This document shows, in pieces, positions 8,733-18,111 of a DNA stretch of 18,111 nucleotides; the first letter of the stretch is position 1; each line of letters opens with the position of its first letter. The position numbers were made by a program, and so were the translations under genes. This stretch comes from Gonium pectorale. Lineage: Eukaryota > Chlorophyta > Chlorophyceae > Chlamydomonadales > Volvocaceae. The stretch spans positions 323,608 to 341,718 of the forward strand of contig LSYV01000050.1 of the NCBI GenBank assembly GCA_001584585.1, read 5' to 3'. The notes under the pieces are model-generated. The model made no database searches, was not told the origin of the DNA, and saw only the letters and a program-made list of their open reading frames with translations.

Positions 8733-9404
8733 AGCATCCGCTCTTGACCAGGAGGCGCCAACCGCCAGCCTGCCGCGAGGGACCACCCCCTGCATCCCCG
8801 TCCGCGCGGCCACTACAGCAAGGCCGCCCACTAACTTCCCTCGTCCGCGCTCAACGGGGGTGGGGGATATCGATGACGGGCAGCGGCGGCGAGTGGGCGT
8901 CAAGCGCTCGGTGTCCAGGTAGGTGGGGTGAGAGGGGGGTGAAGATTGGCCATGAATTGGCGGACGGTCGGGCATAACATTGCCCCCGGCGCTAGACCTG
9001 CGAAGCCGACGTGGCCGGGCGGCAAAGCGTGGGCACGTTCGGCGGGCGGGGGGGCCACCCCCGCCGACGCGCCCGATCAAGCGCGTACAGCGCCATAATC
9101 ACCCCGCACTGGGTGCGGGGGTCGCGGTCGGCAGCTCGAGCGCCGAGGACGCCGCGGCATTGTCAAACATACGAGAGCGCTTTGTGACTGAAGGCGCCGT
9201 CGCCGCGCCCCAACCGCCCCAGCCGGGTATAAGATTTCGAATCATCGAGGATTTCCTGCCTCCCCCTCCCGGCGCTGTACCGCTGCCCAGGCGGTGCCCA
9301 CACTGCAGTCCACCCCGCGTCACGACAACGCCTGTGCCGGCGCCGGAACCGTCTCGGCTCGACGCAAGCTGCTCCCAGCATCAAAACCCACAACGGCCAG
9401 CGGC

Positions 9405-12400
9405 CTACATAGCGGCCATCTTGGCGGCGGGAGCCGGTCCCGCCGCCGCGTCCTCCGCGCCGCCACCGCCGCCGCCGCCGGCCTTGGAGGCGCCGGCGGC
9501 GGCGCCGGCGGTACTAACGTCAGCGGGTCCGCCCGGGCTGTCGCCGACGGTCATCATCGAGGCGCGCACCGCGTCATTGAACTGATGAGGGTGTGTGGCG
9601 GCGAAGGTCAAACGGTTAGACGATTGGGAAGGTGTTCCGGTGTTCCGGGTTGGGAGGGTCTGCCGGACCATGCTGTGCGCACATGCACACGGCGGCTTAA
9701 GACTAGCCAGCCCACCCTCGCGGTACCTCAGACGTGGACCAGACATCGGGCCCCCCCGGGCCCCCCCTTTTGCTGCTTTACCTTCCTCGCTGGGGCCTCC
9801 GCCGAGCACCCCGCCATGCACTCATGCCCCTTCCCGTCCCGCCCCTCCCTTTTTCGGCCGCACCTGCACCACCACCACCGTCACGTTGTCGTGCGCGCAG
9901 CGCTGCGGCTGCATCGCCTCCGCCACCAGCCCCTCCGCCACGGCGCCCAGCGTGTGCCTCAGGTTGAGCCGTCGCTGCACGTAGGCCACGACCTGGAGTG
10001 CGCGGCGGACCCAGCAGACAGGCGGGCAGGTGGGTTAGGCAGGAGGGTTGAGCAGGAAAGGGCATGTGTGCGGCGAGGATGCTAATAAGTGTCAGGCGAT
10101 GAGGGCGGGTTTGCCGGCACATGCTGGTAAGCAGGGGCGCAACGGCAGGGCGGCACGCGGGTGCGTCGGCGTGCGGGGCGGGTTGGACTGCTACCCAAAA
10201 ACGCTGGCCCCTGTGCAGCACAGCCGCACGGTACCCCAGGACCAGCGTCCACGCATCGTCGCGCGCTCCCGTAAACGGTCACACAACACTCCACAGCTGC
10301 CGGCTAGGACGCGTGCTTGCTTGCACGCCTGGTTGCTTTGATTGTGCCGCCGTCTGAGCCCGCCGTTTGCAAGCTTTTGAGCACACCGTTCGCACCCTCA
10401 ACACCGCAGCTACACGCGCTAGTCGTCGTCGCCGGCGCCGTGCCGCATACATGCATGCAGCGCCGCTATCGGGTCGACGTGCCGCCGTCATGGCCCCCTC
10501 GGGTCACACCTGCTGCTCCGGCAGCGCGTTCCACAGCCCGTCGCACGCCAGCACCATGAACGTGTCGTGGCGGGTCAGCGTCACGGCGCGCACGTCCGGG
10601 TCGGGGGACACCTGCTGCGCGGCGGCCGGGAGGGACTTGTCCTGCGGGCAGGGGTGGGGGTGGGGGCAGCGGGCGGGGGTCAACGGGCGTGGGGTCTGGC
10701 GGTCTGGCGGGCGCCGCACCAGAGTGCAACAACCCTTCCAACACTGCGCAGGGAGCGCATCGAAGGAGTATCTGAAATCCGCCTCCTAAAGAACAGGTTC
10801 GCAAACCCGCCTCCTAAAGAACAGGTTCGGTTCGTTGGCGCTCCTGGTGTTGCGTTGCCTCGGCTTGACCCGGTCAATCGGGTCATGGCACGATAAGGGA
10901 CCACAGTTTGCGGTGCGCTGCATTCGATGAGCGGTGCGCTGAGGTGGTGCGCTCACGGCGCGCACGGCTCACCTGCTTGAAGGACGCGTCCCCCAGCGCC
11001 CGGCTGATGTTCAGGTTTGCGTTCACGCGGCCCCACACCACAAAGCCGCCAGCCTGCGTGGGCAGCAGCAGCGGCAGGCGCGGGTCCAAGGTAGAGAGTT
11101 GGGCGATAGTGAAGCAGAGGCGACGTCTGGCGGGTAGCATGCTGAGTTAGGACAGCGCGTAGTATAAGGGCCTGAGCGGCAGGCGAAGCGTGCGGGTACG
11201 CAGTAGGCGGGTGCATGCCTCCGCCCCTCGTTGACCCAGTTGCCCAGCAACGGTTCAGCACGCTGCCGGCCCGAGCCGTTGCCCGTTTCTCTGGGCTCCG
11301 ACCGGCGGCTCAGAAGCTCGGGTCCTCGATCGGTAAGGCCGCTTTGCAGCCATTGGCCACCACCATCACACCAATCACGACCGCCCTACGTTCTGTATCC
11401 GCTGCCGCTCCTTGGGGTCGTCCGGCTTGTGGTCGTTGGTGAGGACCTGCGAGCGGGGGGCCGATCCCGGGAGCAGGTATTACCGCAACGGCCTCCAGGC
11501 CTTGCCTGGTAAGAGGTACCTAAAATGGACTGCGTTGCACGAAAAGAGGACGATGACGATGACGCGCTACGTTCCCTCGCCCCGCCGTCTTCGACTGCCC
11601 TCCCACCGCCACACGCGGGCAGGCACATCCTGTCAAGAACCGAACCACTTTGTGCTCCTCCGCGCCGCGGCCCAGCCCCGCGGCCCTGCCCGTGCCTGCG
11701 CATCCCCGCCAGTACTCCTCGGGCCCCAGACTCGCATGCACAGCCTACGATATCCCCGCCTGGCCATGTTCAAGCCCCGCAGCCACCCGCCACCCGCCAC
11801 CCGCCCACCTGCGCCGTGCCGGCGTGGCTGAGCACGCAGCGGCTGTCGCCCACGCCCGCCACCCACAGCCGATCGCCCCGCACCAACGCCACGGTGGCGG
11901 TGGCGCCCGCTAGGTGCGCCTCCGCGCACGCCAGCGCCCGGTTGTCCAGCTCGAAGAACGCCTCGCGCAGGCCCTCGCCCGGGTCGCCCGCGCGGTAGGC
12001 GGCGCTGCTGCGGATTGCATCGACCTGGGGATGGGGTGGGGGCGGGCGAGCGGGCGGGTGGGGGAGCGGGGTAGGTGATTGGGGTCGGCGGGTGGTCGTG
12101 GTCGGGTGGGTGTTTAGGAGTCGGAGAGCAAGCTGTGCGACGGGCGGCAGGACAAGGTCAGGGGGCAGGAGGGGCAAGGGGCTGTGTTTTCTCACTGGGG
12201 TTCGCCCCACGGCGTCACACGGGATCATGTGCTGCCAAGGTGCACCTCCCGGGCCTGCCGACGGAGACCCGAGTGGCAGGGTCGCCCGCGTCAGGGTCCC
12301 CGACCCGTGACCCGCCAGACGACCCGCCGACGCGCAACTCGCGCCAGTGCCCTTAAGCCCCCCGCATGGCCACCCACCACGTTGGCCGCGCACAGGTCCG

Positions 12401-14099
12401 CCACTTGACGACCTGCCGGGAAAGGGCCAACGCGGGGGCTGTTTCTAGTCTGACGGATCGAACAGTGCACATGTGCCCAGCAGCAGCAGCACCTCCGGCT
12501 GGGCCACCGGGGGCCACGAGGGGCGGGAGAAGAGCAGCATGTGGGACGAAGTGGGGTGCGCCGTTGGAGTGCCGGGCAGGGGCAGGGGCAGGGGCCACGT
12601 TCCCAGGGGCCAGGGGCTCGGCGGAACAGGCCAGGTGCGAGGGCGGGGCTGATGTATGACTGGCCCCGATCCAGCCGCCAGTCGCCGTCACGGAGGGATT
12701 GAGAGGTTGGCAAGCGCTCAGCACAGGAGCTTGGGGCGAAGGGGCCCCAGGGGAGGTGGGTGGGGTGTCGGCACTTGGCAGCGCACACGGCCAAGGTAGC
12801 GGGCGCCTGCACCGGCATTGATCCTCTGATGAGGCACCGGCAGCCGGCAAACACCAAGCCAGACAAGTTCATACGCCCACCAAGGGCACATGTTCTGTTC
12901 CGCGCGCTAGCAGCATTCCCAACCCGACCCTCGGGACGGCCATAGCGGTTCCCCCACAATCCCCGGACCGCCGCCCGGTGTCCCACACGTGCCGCCACAT
13001 GCCGGACGCTGCGCTGTCGCCGCGACTGCGCTTCAGGCGCCTACGCACCTCCGTGGCCGTCGAACACCCCGAACAACGCAGTTCCCGTCTCCGGATCCAG
13101 ATCGAGCTCTACCGAGTGGGCATCCTCCTTCGGAGTGGGTCGGGGGGGGGTGATACTTACTGCGGTGAAGGTCATGTTCCAGGAAGGAACCAGGGTATGT
13201 GCTCAGGGGTTTAGCTTGCGCAGAAAGGCGACAGCAGTTACACGTCAGTAGGTGGAGGGGGCGCCCACGTCCGGGCCGGCCAACCCCGTTCATCGCCCCG
13301 CTGCATAGCGGCCACGCGGAGTCATTTGCCTTAGCAGCCAGGCACACGCAGACCGTCGCGGGGAATCAAAGTGCTGTGCGTCTTTGGCACGTACAGGGGC
13401 GAGAGGGTTGGGGCGGGGAATGGGACCCGACCCCCGATGGAGGAGCCAGGGTCGGGTCGCGAGCTTCGAGAGCGCTACGACCATGAAGAGACCGGGACCG
13501 CCTGGCTCTGGCCCATGTATCGAGGGATTGGGCTGCTCGGCTGGGCAAGGGGCCGCTCCCAGGGCGCGGGAGCCGTGGGCGCCGGTCTCAACCCCGAGTG
13601 GGCAGGACGCCGTTGGAAGCTGGAGGGACCCCTGCGCGGGCGCAGCCCGCAGATTCCACGGGGCCGCAATCTCAAACTGTAGCAGCACATAGCGCTCCCC
13701 TGGGCGTGCGCCAGGCCGCCTGTGAGGTCCATGAGTAACGCACCATGCCTGTGCGGTGCCCTTGCGTGCAGGCGAGGCCATACGTCAGATGCTCGTTGCC
13801 TCCTTCACTTGAATGCTACGTAGGGCAGGGGCACAGACGGCGGCCAAACCGAGGGGTAAAGCGAGGCTTTGGAATGCCGACACACCGTCGTCGCTGCCAG
13901 GGCCCTCAAAAAGAGGAGTCACCGCCGCTCGCAGTTCACTCACAACAGTATGGTCCTCTCCAGGTACGATGTGGATGACAGCGCTCTTCAGTCCTCCCAC
14001 TCGCCCAGTGATAACGGGTCCCTCCGGCAACGATTGCGCTTCCGACTTGTCCCGAATCTCAGCAAAGCCAGTCGGTGGACCAATGCCAGCTTGAGCCAT
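9405..14099 (-). CDS. PP2C-family protein phosphatase (group I / PPM1G-like)
   Basis: Ten minus-strand exons agree in phase: 14099-13944, 13815-13744, 13127-13049, 12412-12378, 12024-11809, 11446-11390, 11053-10973, 10641-10510, 9992-9864 and 9581-9405. They give 377 residues. PP2Cs are Mg/Mn-dependent Ser/Thr phosphatases. The motifs appear in order: GGNEHLTYGLA, GHRTGMEDAH, FGVFDGHGGRQVADLCAANV, GATATVALV, VAGVGDSRCVLS, LTNDHKP, AGGFVVWGRVN, NISRALGDASFKQ, PDVRAVTLTRHD, MVLACDGLWN, AHDNVTVVVVQ. The phosphate-binding Arg and the metal-binding acidic residues (MED, DGHGG, CDG, DN) are present. Compared with plant group-I enzymes, MQGWR is replaced by TQGHR and GLWD by GLWN; neither change removes a catalytic residue. 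The acidic insert of PPM1G is absent. The C-terminal tail (about 50 residues) is Gly/Ala-rich. Exon 4 is only 35 bp. The core is certain. Exon 1 (52 residues, ending VPGEDHTV) rests only on the GTGAGT donor and phase, and its frame stays open upstream of the chosen ATG to about 14190. Confidence 0.93.
10779..10829. repeat. 23-bp direct repeat in a PP2C intron
   Basis: A 23-bp sequence starting CCGCCTCCTAAAGAACAGGT is found at 10779-10801 and again exactly at 10807-10829, with five bases between. It lies in the intron 10642-10972 of the PP2C gene. Confidence 0.9.
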
Positions 14100-14536
14100 G
14101 GGAGCAGCGAGCTGACTTGCCGCCCCCGAGCCTGTTTCGATATCGGGTAAGGCTCGGGCGAGGGCGTGATCCCTGCACCGCTCCTCCTTCTACCCAAACT
14201 ATCTCGCCACAGCGATACTGTCTCAAACGTCAGCCAGCAGCGGAGTCCTGTCTTTCAAGTGAAACGTACAAGAACACCAGGCAGTAAACATGGACAGCTC
14301 AGCAACCTAATTAATAGCAGTACTAAGTATGTTCACACGGCATGCAGCTCCAAAGTTGTGCTCGGATGCCGTGCGCGGTCCGAGCAAACCGAGCGTCGCA
14401 ACGGCGAATGCATGCATGCAAGTTCCATGCACAAAGTCAGCCCCGCTGTGCTGATATTACTCGCTGTGCCGTCCCACGCGACCGACCCATAGCAGTGCTT
14501 GCGGCCTGCTTGAGACGCTAGCTGCGCGAGCCGCTG
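14100..14536. promoter_or_regulatory. Divergent promoter region, PP2C / TRM5
   Basis: Only 437 bp separate the proposed PP2C start (14099, minus) and the TRM5 start (14537, plus). The stretch from 14200 to 14480 has lower GC than its flanks, and ATTAATAG lies near 14309. A palindromic ATGC repeat lies at 14408-14420. The TRM5 frame has an in-frame TAG at 14519-14521, so translation cannot begin further upstream without splicing. The PP2C frame stays open to about 14190, so its true start could eat into this region. Confidence 0.6.
14408..14420. promoter_or_regulatory. Palindromic (ATGC)3A element
   Basis: ATGCATGCATGCA forms overlapping CATG/GCATGC palindromes within the shared promoter region, with another CATGCA 16 bp downstream (14426-14431). 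It could be a protein-binding site or a simple repeat; nothing in the sequence decides. Confidence 0.3.
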
Positions 14537-14758
14537 ATGCGGCTGTTTGCTGCCGGCGTGGTCCACTCGAAAGCGCTCCTGAATTGTCGCCGCGCGGGAG
14601 GTCTCACGCGCCCCGCCGCCGTCGCTGCCGTCGCGTCGCATCGCCACGGACCCCTCGTCAGCCCCTGGCGCCGCGTCCGCATTGCCCGGCGTCCCCTTCC
14701 CTCCCCCTTCCCTTTTTCCTCCTCCACCTCCTCCCGCTCTTCGTCCGCCGCTGCGGTG
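14537..14758 (+). other. Predicted organelle transit peptide of TRM5
   Basis: The first 74 codons contain no Asp or Glu and many Arg, Ser and Ala residues ([15 protein letters not shown]..., [14 protein letters not shown]). That is typical of mitochondrial or chloroplast targeting peptides. A second in-frame ATG at 14759 (MGEAAPG) starts an acidic/low-complexity stretch just before the TRM5 domain and could give a form without the extension. Confidence 0.6.
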
Positions 14759-17700
14759 ATGGGCGAAGCCGCGCCGGGCGCGGCAGCACCGCCGGACGCC
14801 GGTGGCACCGCCACAGAGGCGCCGTCCGCCTCTGACCAGCAGCAGCAGCAGCCTCCTGCGGCTGTGGTCCCAACTTTGGATCGTGACTCTTTCAGACAAA
14901 TGCTGGGACTGCTCGCGCTGCGGGCCCCCAACCGGAAGTGCTCGGAGCTGATGAAGGCATTCCGCGGGTGGGCGATTGGGGCGGGCGACGAGGCGTGAGG
15001 ACACGGGCACGCGGGGTTGCGGGGACGTCCCTCGACGGCCGTTGCACCGGGATGAGGCACTGTCGGCTCGAGGCCAGCGCACGCGCCAGGGGCGGCGAAA
15101 CGGAGGCACAGGGGGCAGAAGGCGGGCTGTGCGAGAACGTGCCGTACGGGGAAAGGGCAGGGCAGGGCCACCTGACCTACAGAATGCGTCCGGGAAGGGG
15201 CCAACCACCCGGTGTGTGCCCCACGGGGCGCATACTCATCCCTGTTGGGGCCTGGCTGCCCGAGAGTGGTACACTAGTTCGTCTCCCCTTGCGGAGCCGT
15301 CACCGGTATGGACGCTCCGGGAAGGGCCCCTCCTGCCCTGCTCCCATGTACCCTACTAGGCCAAAGCCCTGCCTCCAAGTTGACCCCTTGCCCCGGCCGT
15401 TCCCTCTGCCCGCGCAGTTTCACGTTGGACCGGCCCCGGCTCCGCTGCATCGTGGCGGACGGCGACAGCAAAGAGACCAAGCTGCTGCTGCTGGAGGAGG
15501 GGGTGACCCTGGAGGGTGCGGCAGGCGGGGTCGGGCGGAGCGTGGCGGGGCGGGGTGGTGCCGGGGGAGGTTGGATGGCGTGGCTGCTACCGGAGGCTAC
15601 CGGAGGGTGACCGGGGCGGGGTTTGGATGGCACGGCACGGCCCGCCCGTGCCGCCCGTACCGCGTGGCGCCAGGGACTAACCGGGCGGTGGGCAGGCCTG
15701 CGTGAGGTGCCGTCTTTGGACCGCTGAACACAAGGAGATGATAGGAAGAGTTTGACCCATTCCGGTTCCTTGGAGGTCGCGGGAAGGGCTGTCAAGGTTG
15801 CACTGAATCTGGGACAAACCTGCCTTGGGGCATGCGCCCTAAGTGCCAATGATGTGAACGCGTCAGACATACCCGGCTGCTATTCCTAGGACTGTCCCAT
15901 ACCTGCCCCCCCTGCCCGCTAAGGCCTGCCCACCGAGCTGCGGGCCCTCGCTGAGACGGAGGGCCTGACCGCAGTGCCGTACAACTTGGAACTCGGGTAC
16001 AGCATGCTGTCGGCGGACGCGGTGCTCAAGGTGCGGCGGCCTCGCGGCAGTCTCGTGGCGGTTGGCTGTTGGATCACGAGGTCTTCACGTGGGCCGATGC
16101 CGCGACGGCCTGCCAGGCGCAAGGCGCAGCGCTGTTTGGGCCATACGGGTTGTAGGGGGGACTGCTACGTGCTGTCCTGCCTCTCTGGTGGCGGGTGGGG
16201 GGTGGCGGGCACTGGTTTGCCTGAGGGAAGGTTAGGAGAGGCCAGGAAGGGCGAGCGGCCAGGTGGAGGGCGGCTGAAGGTAGTGGTGGTGGGGCCACCG
16301 AGGGGGCTGACGAGCCTCGCCGCAGGCCAAATATCCGCGATCTCGCTGGTGCACATGTGGAGGCTAAGGGTACCGACTGGCGGGTGGCGGCTGCGCGTGC
16401 CTTCGGGCGTTTTGTTGCGGCGGAGCTGCTCAGCTCCTTCGAGCGAGCAGTCGTCCCTCCACTGTCGTCGCTGCGTTTTGGATGGAGACGACTCCCAACT
16501 CCTGCGCCCCGGGTGGGCTCCCCCCCCCACCCGGTCAGCTTTTGCCCAGGGACTGAATAACCCCCACCCCTGACGGGACAAACGCTGCTGGCGCCCAGCT
16601 CGTCGTTGTTCATTTCCTTGTCCCCTCCAACTCCCCCCTCCGACAGCGGCTGCTGCCCGCCGGCGTGGACGCGCCATCCAGCTTCGAGACCATCGGCCAC
16701 ATCGCGCACCTCAACCTCCGGGACGAGCAGCTGCCATACCGCCACGTCATTGGCGCCGTACTACTGGACAAGAACCCGCATCTGCGGACCGTTGTCAACA
16801 AGGTGCAGTGCAGTGCAGTGCGCGAGCGGGGTTGGGGGTGGGGCGGGGCGGGCCGGGTTGGGCGTCCCGCCTCTGGCCCCCCTGTTCATCAGCGCAGCAC
16901 CGGGGCACGCCCGCGGCGCGCTCCCAAATCTTCATTCCGTCTCAAGCGCGTGTGTGCCCACGCCCCTCCCCCCCTGCTAACCGGCGTGGACGCGACGGCC
17001 GACCGACCTCTTGCCGTGCCCGCCCCTGCGCTCGCCCCTCCATCGCGCCCCTCCCCCTCCCCCCCAACAGCTGGGCTCCATCGAGAACGAGTACCGCGTG
17101 TTCGATATGGAGGTCATTGCTGGGGAGCCCCGCCTGGAGACCGAGGTCACGCAGCACGGCTCTAAGTTCAGGCTCGACTTCTCAAAGGTGCGGACACACG
17201 GGGCAGCTCGGAACCTGCACTTGGACTGTTTGGAGGGTAGACTGCGGTTGGCGGTTGGGCCGGCGTGCTGGGGCTGCCAGCCGGACGGTTACAGTGCAAC
17301 GGCAGCGGTGACGGCTAGGACGCAACGGGTGTCTAGCTGTCCCGCATGTGCTGTACTTGTCACGTGCGTCGCTGCCGTACCCGTCACGTGCGTCGCCCCC
17401 GCCCTGCCCTGCCCCACCCTCCCCCGCCCTCCTCCGCCCAGGTGTACTGGAACTCCCGCCTGGAGAGCGAGCACCTGCGGCTGGTCAGCTCGCTGCCCGC
17501 TGCCGGGGTGCTGGTCGATATGATGGCGGGTATTGGGCCATTCGCGGTGCCGGCGGCGCAGAGGGGGCTCACGGTGGGTGGGCGGGGAGGAGACAACGAC
17601 GGGGTTAGGAACGAGCGGCGGCGCGCGGGGCAGCCCACCGCAGGGTGATTCCCACCATCCGCGCCATTCCGTGCTGCTTGATGTCCCCGACGCCCCTTGA

Positions 17701-18111
17701 CAGCCTCGCTGGCCCCCCGACAAAACGCCTGCGCGCGTCGCCCGGCTGCCGCCCGGCTGGCTGCGGTGCCCCCATCAAGGCGCATGCGCCCCGGGAGTCG
17801 GCACACGCGCGTGTGCACCCCTGGACGCGCGCACACCGCCGCCGCCGCCGGCACGTGCGTCCTCAATCAACACGATTTGCATGCTCCGCTGTCTTGCCCG
17901 CCCGCCCCAATCGCCCGCAGGTGTACGCCAACGACCTTAACCCCTCCTCGGCCGCCTACTGCGCCCTCAACGCCCGCCTCAACCGGCTGGGCTCTGGGTT
18001 GCGCGTGTTCAACATGGACGGCCGGGCCTTCCTGCGGCTGCTCTGCGACACGCCCGGCGGGCCGGCACAGGAGCTGAGGAGCGGGCAGCGGCGGCAGGCG
18101 CGGCGGCCCTG
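14537..18111 (+). CDS. TRM5: tRNA (guanine37-N1)-methyltransferase, 3' end missing
   Basis: Seven plus-strand exons agree in phase: 14537-14967, 15418-15515, 15924-16030, 16647-16802, 17071-17187, 17442-17573 and 17921-(edge). They give 410 complete codons. TRM5 transfers a methyl group from S-adenosylmethionine to N1 of G37, next to the anticodon, which protects reading frame. The family order is complete as far as the window goes: [111 protein letters not shown]. It continues into the Rossmann domain with the SAM-binding [20 protein letters not shown] and FNMDGRAF. The later NPPY-type motif would lie beyond the edge. Residues 1-74 are a basic Ser/Arg/Ala-rich extension. The start at 14537 is the first Met after an in-frame TAG. 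The acceptor of exon 3 is a less usual TAAG. Confidence 0.96.
16803..16822 (+). repeat. GTGCA pentamer repeat at a TRM5 splice donor
   Basis: Three GTGCA units followed by GTGCG begin exactly at the donor of intron 4 (AACAAG|GTGCAG). Four equivalent GT sites therefore lie 5 bp apart. Only the first keeps the frame into [11 protein letters not shown]. Confidence 0.85.
17359..17396. repeat. 14-bp direct repeat with CACGTG core, TRM5 intron 5
   Basis: GTCACGTGCGTCGC occurs at 17359-17372 and 17383-17396 inside the intron 17188-17441. Each copy holds a CACGTG (G-box/E-box) hexamer. This may be coincidental in such GC-rich DNA. Confidence 0.6.

Larger units (their letters stand above)
7253..9404. 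other. Convergent 3' region between the CH gene and PP2C
   Basis: This 2.15-kb stretch separates the two facing stop codons and should hold both 3' UTRs. I recognise no protein family in it. From about 8160 to 8900 the plus strand is C/A-rich, so the minus strand is G/T-rich, which would fit the 3' UTR of the PP2C gene. The ORFs present use A-ending codons unlike the four real genes. Also here are short direct repeats (7969-8025), an inverted repeat TTTGCA-N5-TGCAAA (7926-7942) and a TATATA motif (8111-8116). Confidence 0.6.

Noticed and set aside
8273..8977. 234-codon plus-strand ORF in the convergent region
   Set aside because: It is rich in A-ending codons and Thr/Gln/Pro, unlike the four real genes, and matches no known family. 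It is better explained as the complement of a G/T-rich 3' UTR.
8980..9585. 201-codon plus-strand ORF
   Set aside because: Its right end is antisense to the last PP2C exon, and the Pro/Ala stretches mirror the Gly/Ala tail of PP2C.
12291..12998. 235-codon minus-strand ORF
   Set aside because: It contains the real 35-bp PP2C exon (GRQVADLCAANV), but the rest is intron reading openly because of high GC.
13049..13175. ATG at 13175 as the PP2C start
   Set aside because: It reads in frame into EDAH but loses the conserved first strand and Arg, which the upstream 72-bp exon supplies in correct phase.
13371..13682. Plus-strand ORFs within the long PP2C intron
   Set aside because: They have no family match and no splice logic. 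They overlap open frames on the other strand as expected in GC-rich introns.
14333..15208. 291-codon minus-strand ORF
   Set aside because: It is antisense to TRM5 exon 1 and the shared promoter; the sense strand carries clear TRM5 motifs.
15974..16573. Plus-strand ORF continuing past TRM5 exon 3
   Set aside because: It is read-through into intron 3. The TRM5 family sequence continues only after splicing to 16647.

Overview
This looks like nuclear DNA of a green alga of the Volvocales/Chlamydomonadales type. It is very GC-rich. The genes are split into many short exons by introns of about 70-650 bp, with donors mostly GTGAGT/GTGCGG-like and acceptors mostly GCAG-like. The exons have G/C-biased third positions and encode Ala/Gly/Gln-rich low-complexity stretches. 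No bacterial operon features, rRNA, tRNA, CRISPR array or intact transposon was recognised. All gene models below were built by hand from splice signals, reading-phase agreement and protein-family motifs.

Four protein genes alternate in strand. (1) 1-2363, minus: a KCTD-like BTB/T1-domain protein whose 3' end runs off the left edge. (2) 3082-7252, plus: a nine-exon gene starting with a SPEF1/SPATA4-type calponin-homology (CH) domain, then a Gln/Tyr/Gly/Ala-rich prion-like linker with a (QYGQ)5 repeat, then a conserved C-terminal block that I think resembles the ciliary protein JHY. (3) 9405-14099, minus: a ten-exon PP2C protein phosphatase of the plant group-I/PPM1G type with all core motifs. 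(4) 14537-18111, plus: TRM5, the eukaryotic/archaeal-type tRNA (guanine37-N1)-methyltransferase, truncated by the right edge inside its methyltransferase domain.

The arrangement is head-to-head (1/2, 718 bp between starts), tail-to-tail (2/3, 2.15 kb between stops) and head-to-head (3/4, 437 bp). This suggests two shared divergent promoter regions and one long convergent 3' region in which the transcripts may overlap. There is no sign that the four genes form a pathway.

The most unusual object is gene 2. It joins a CH domain, a prion-like linker and a JHY-like block. Three of its eight introns appear to be GC-AG, all with GCGAG donors. Retention of two introns would give natural shorter proteins ending after the CH domain or after the linker. 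TRM5 also stands out: a 74-residue N-terminal extension without any acidic residue precedes a second in-frame Met, which suggests an organelle-targeted form beside a cytosolic/nuclear one.
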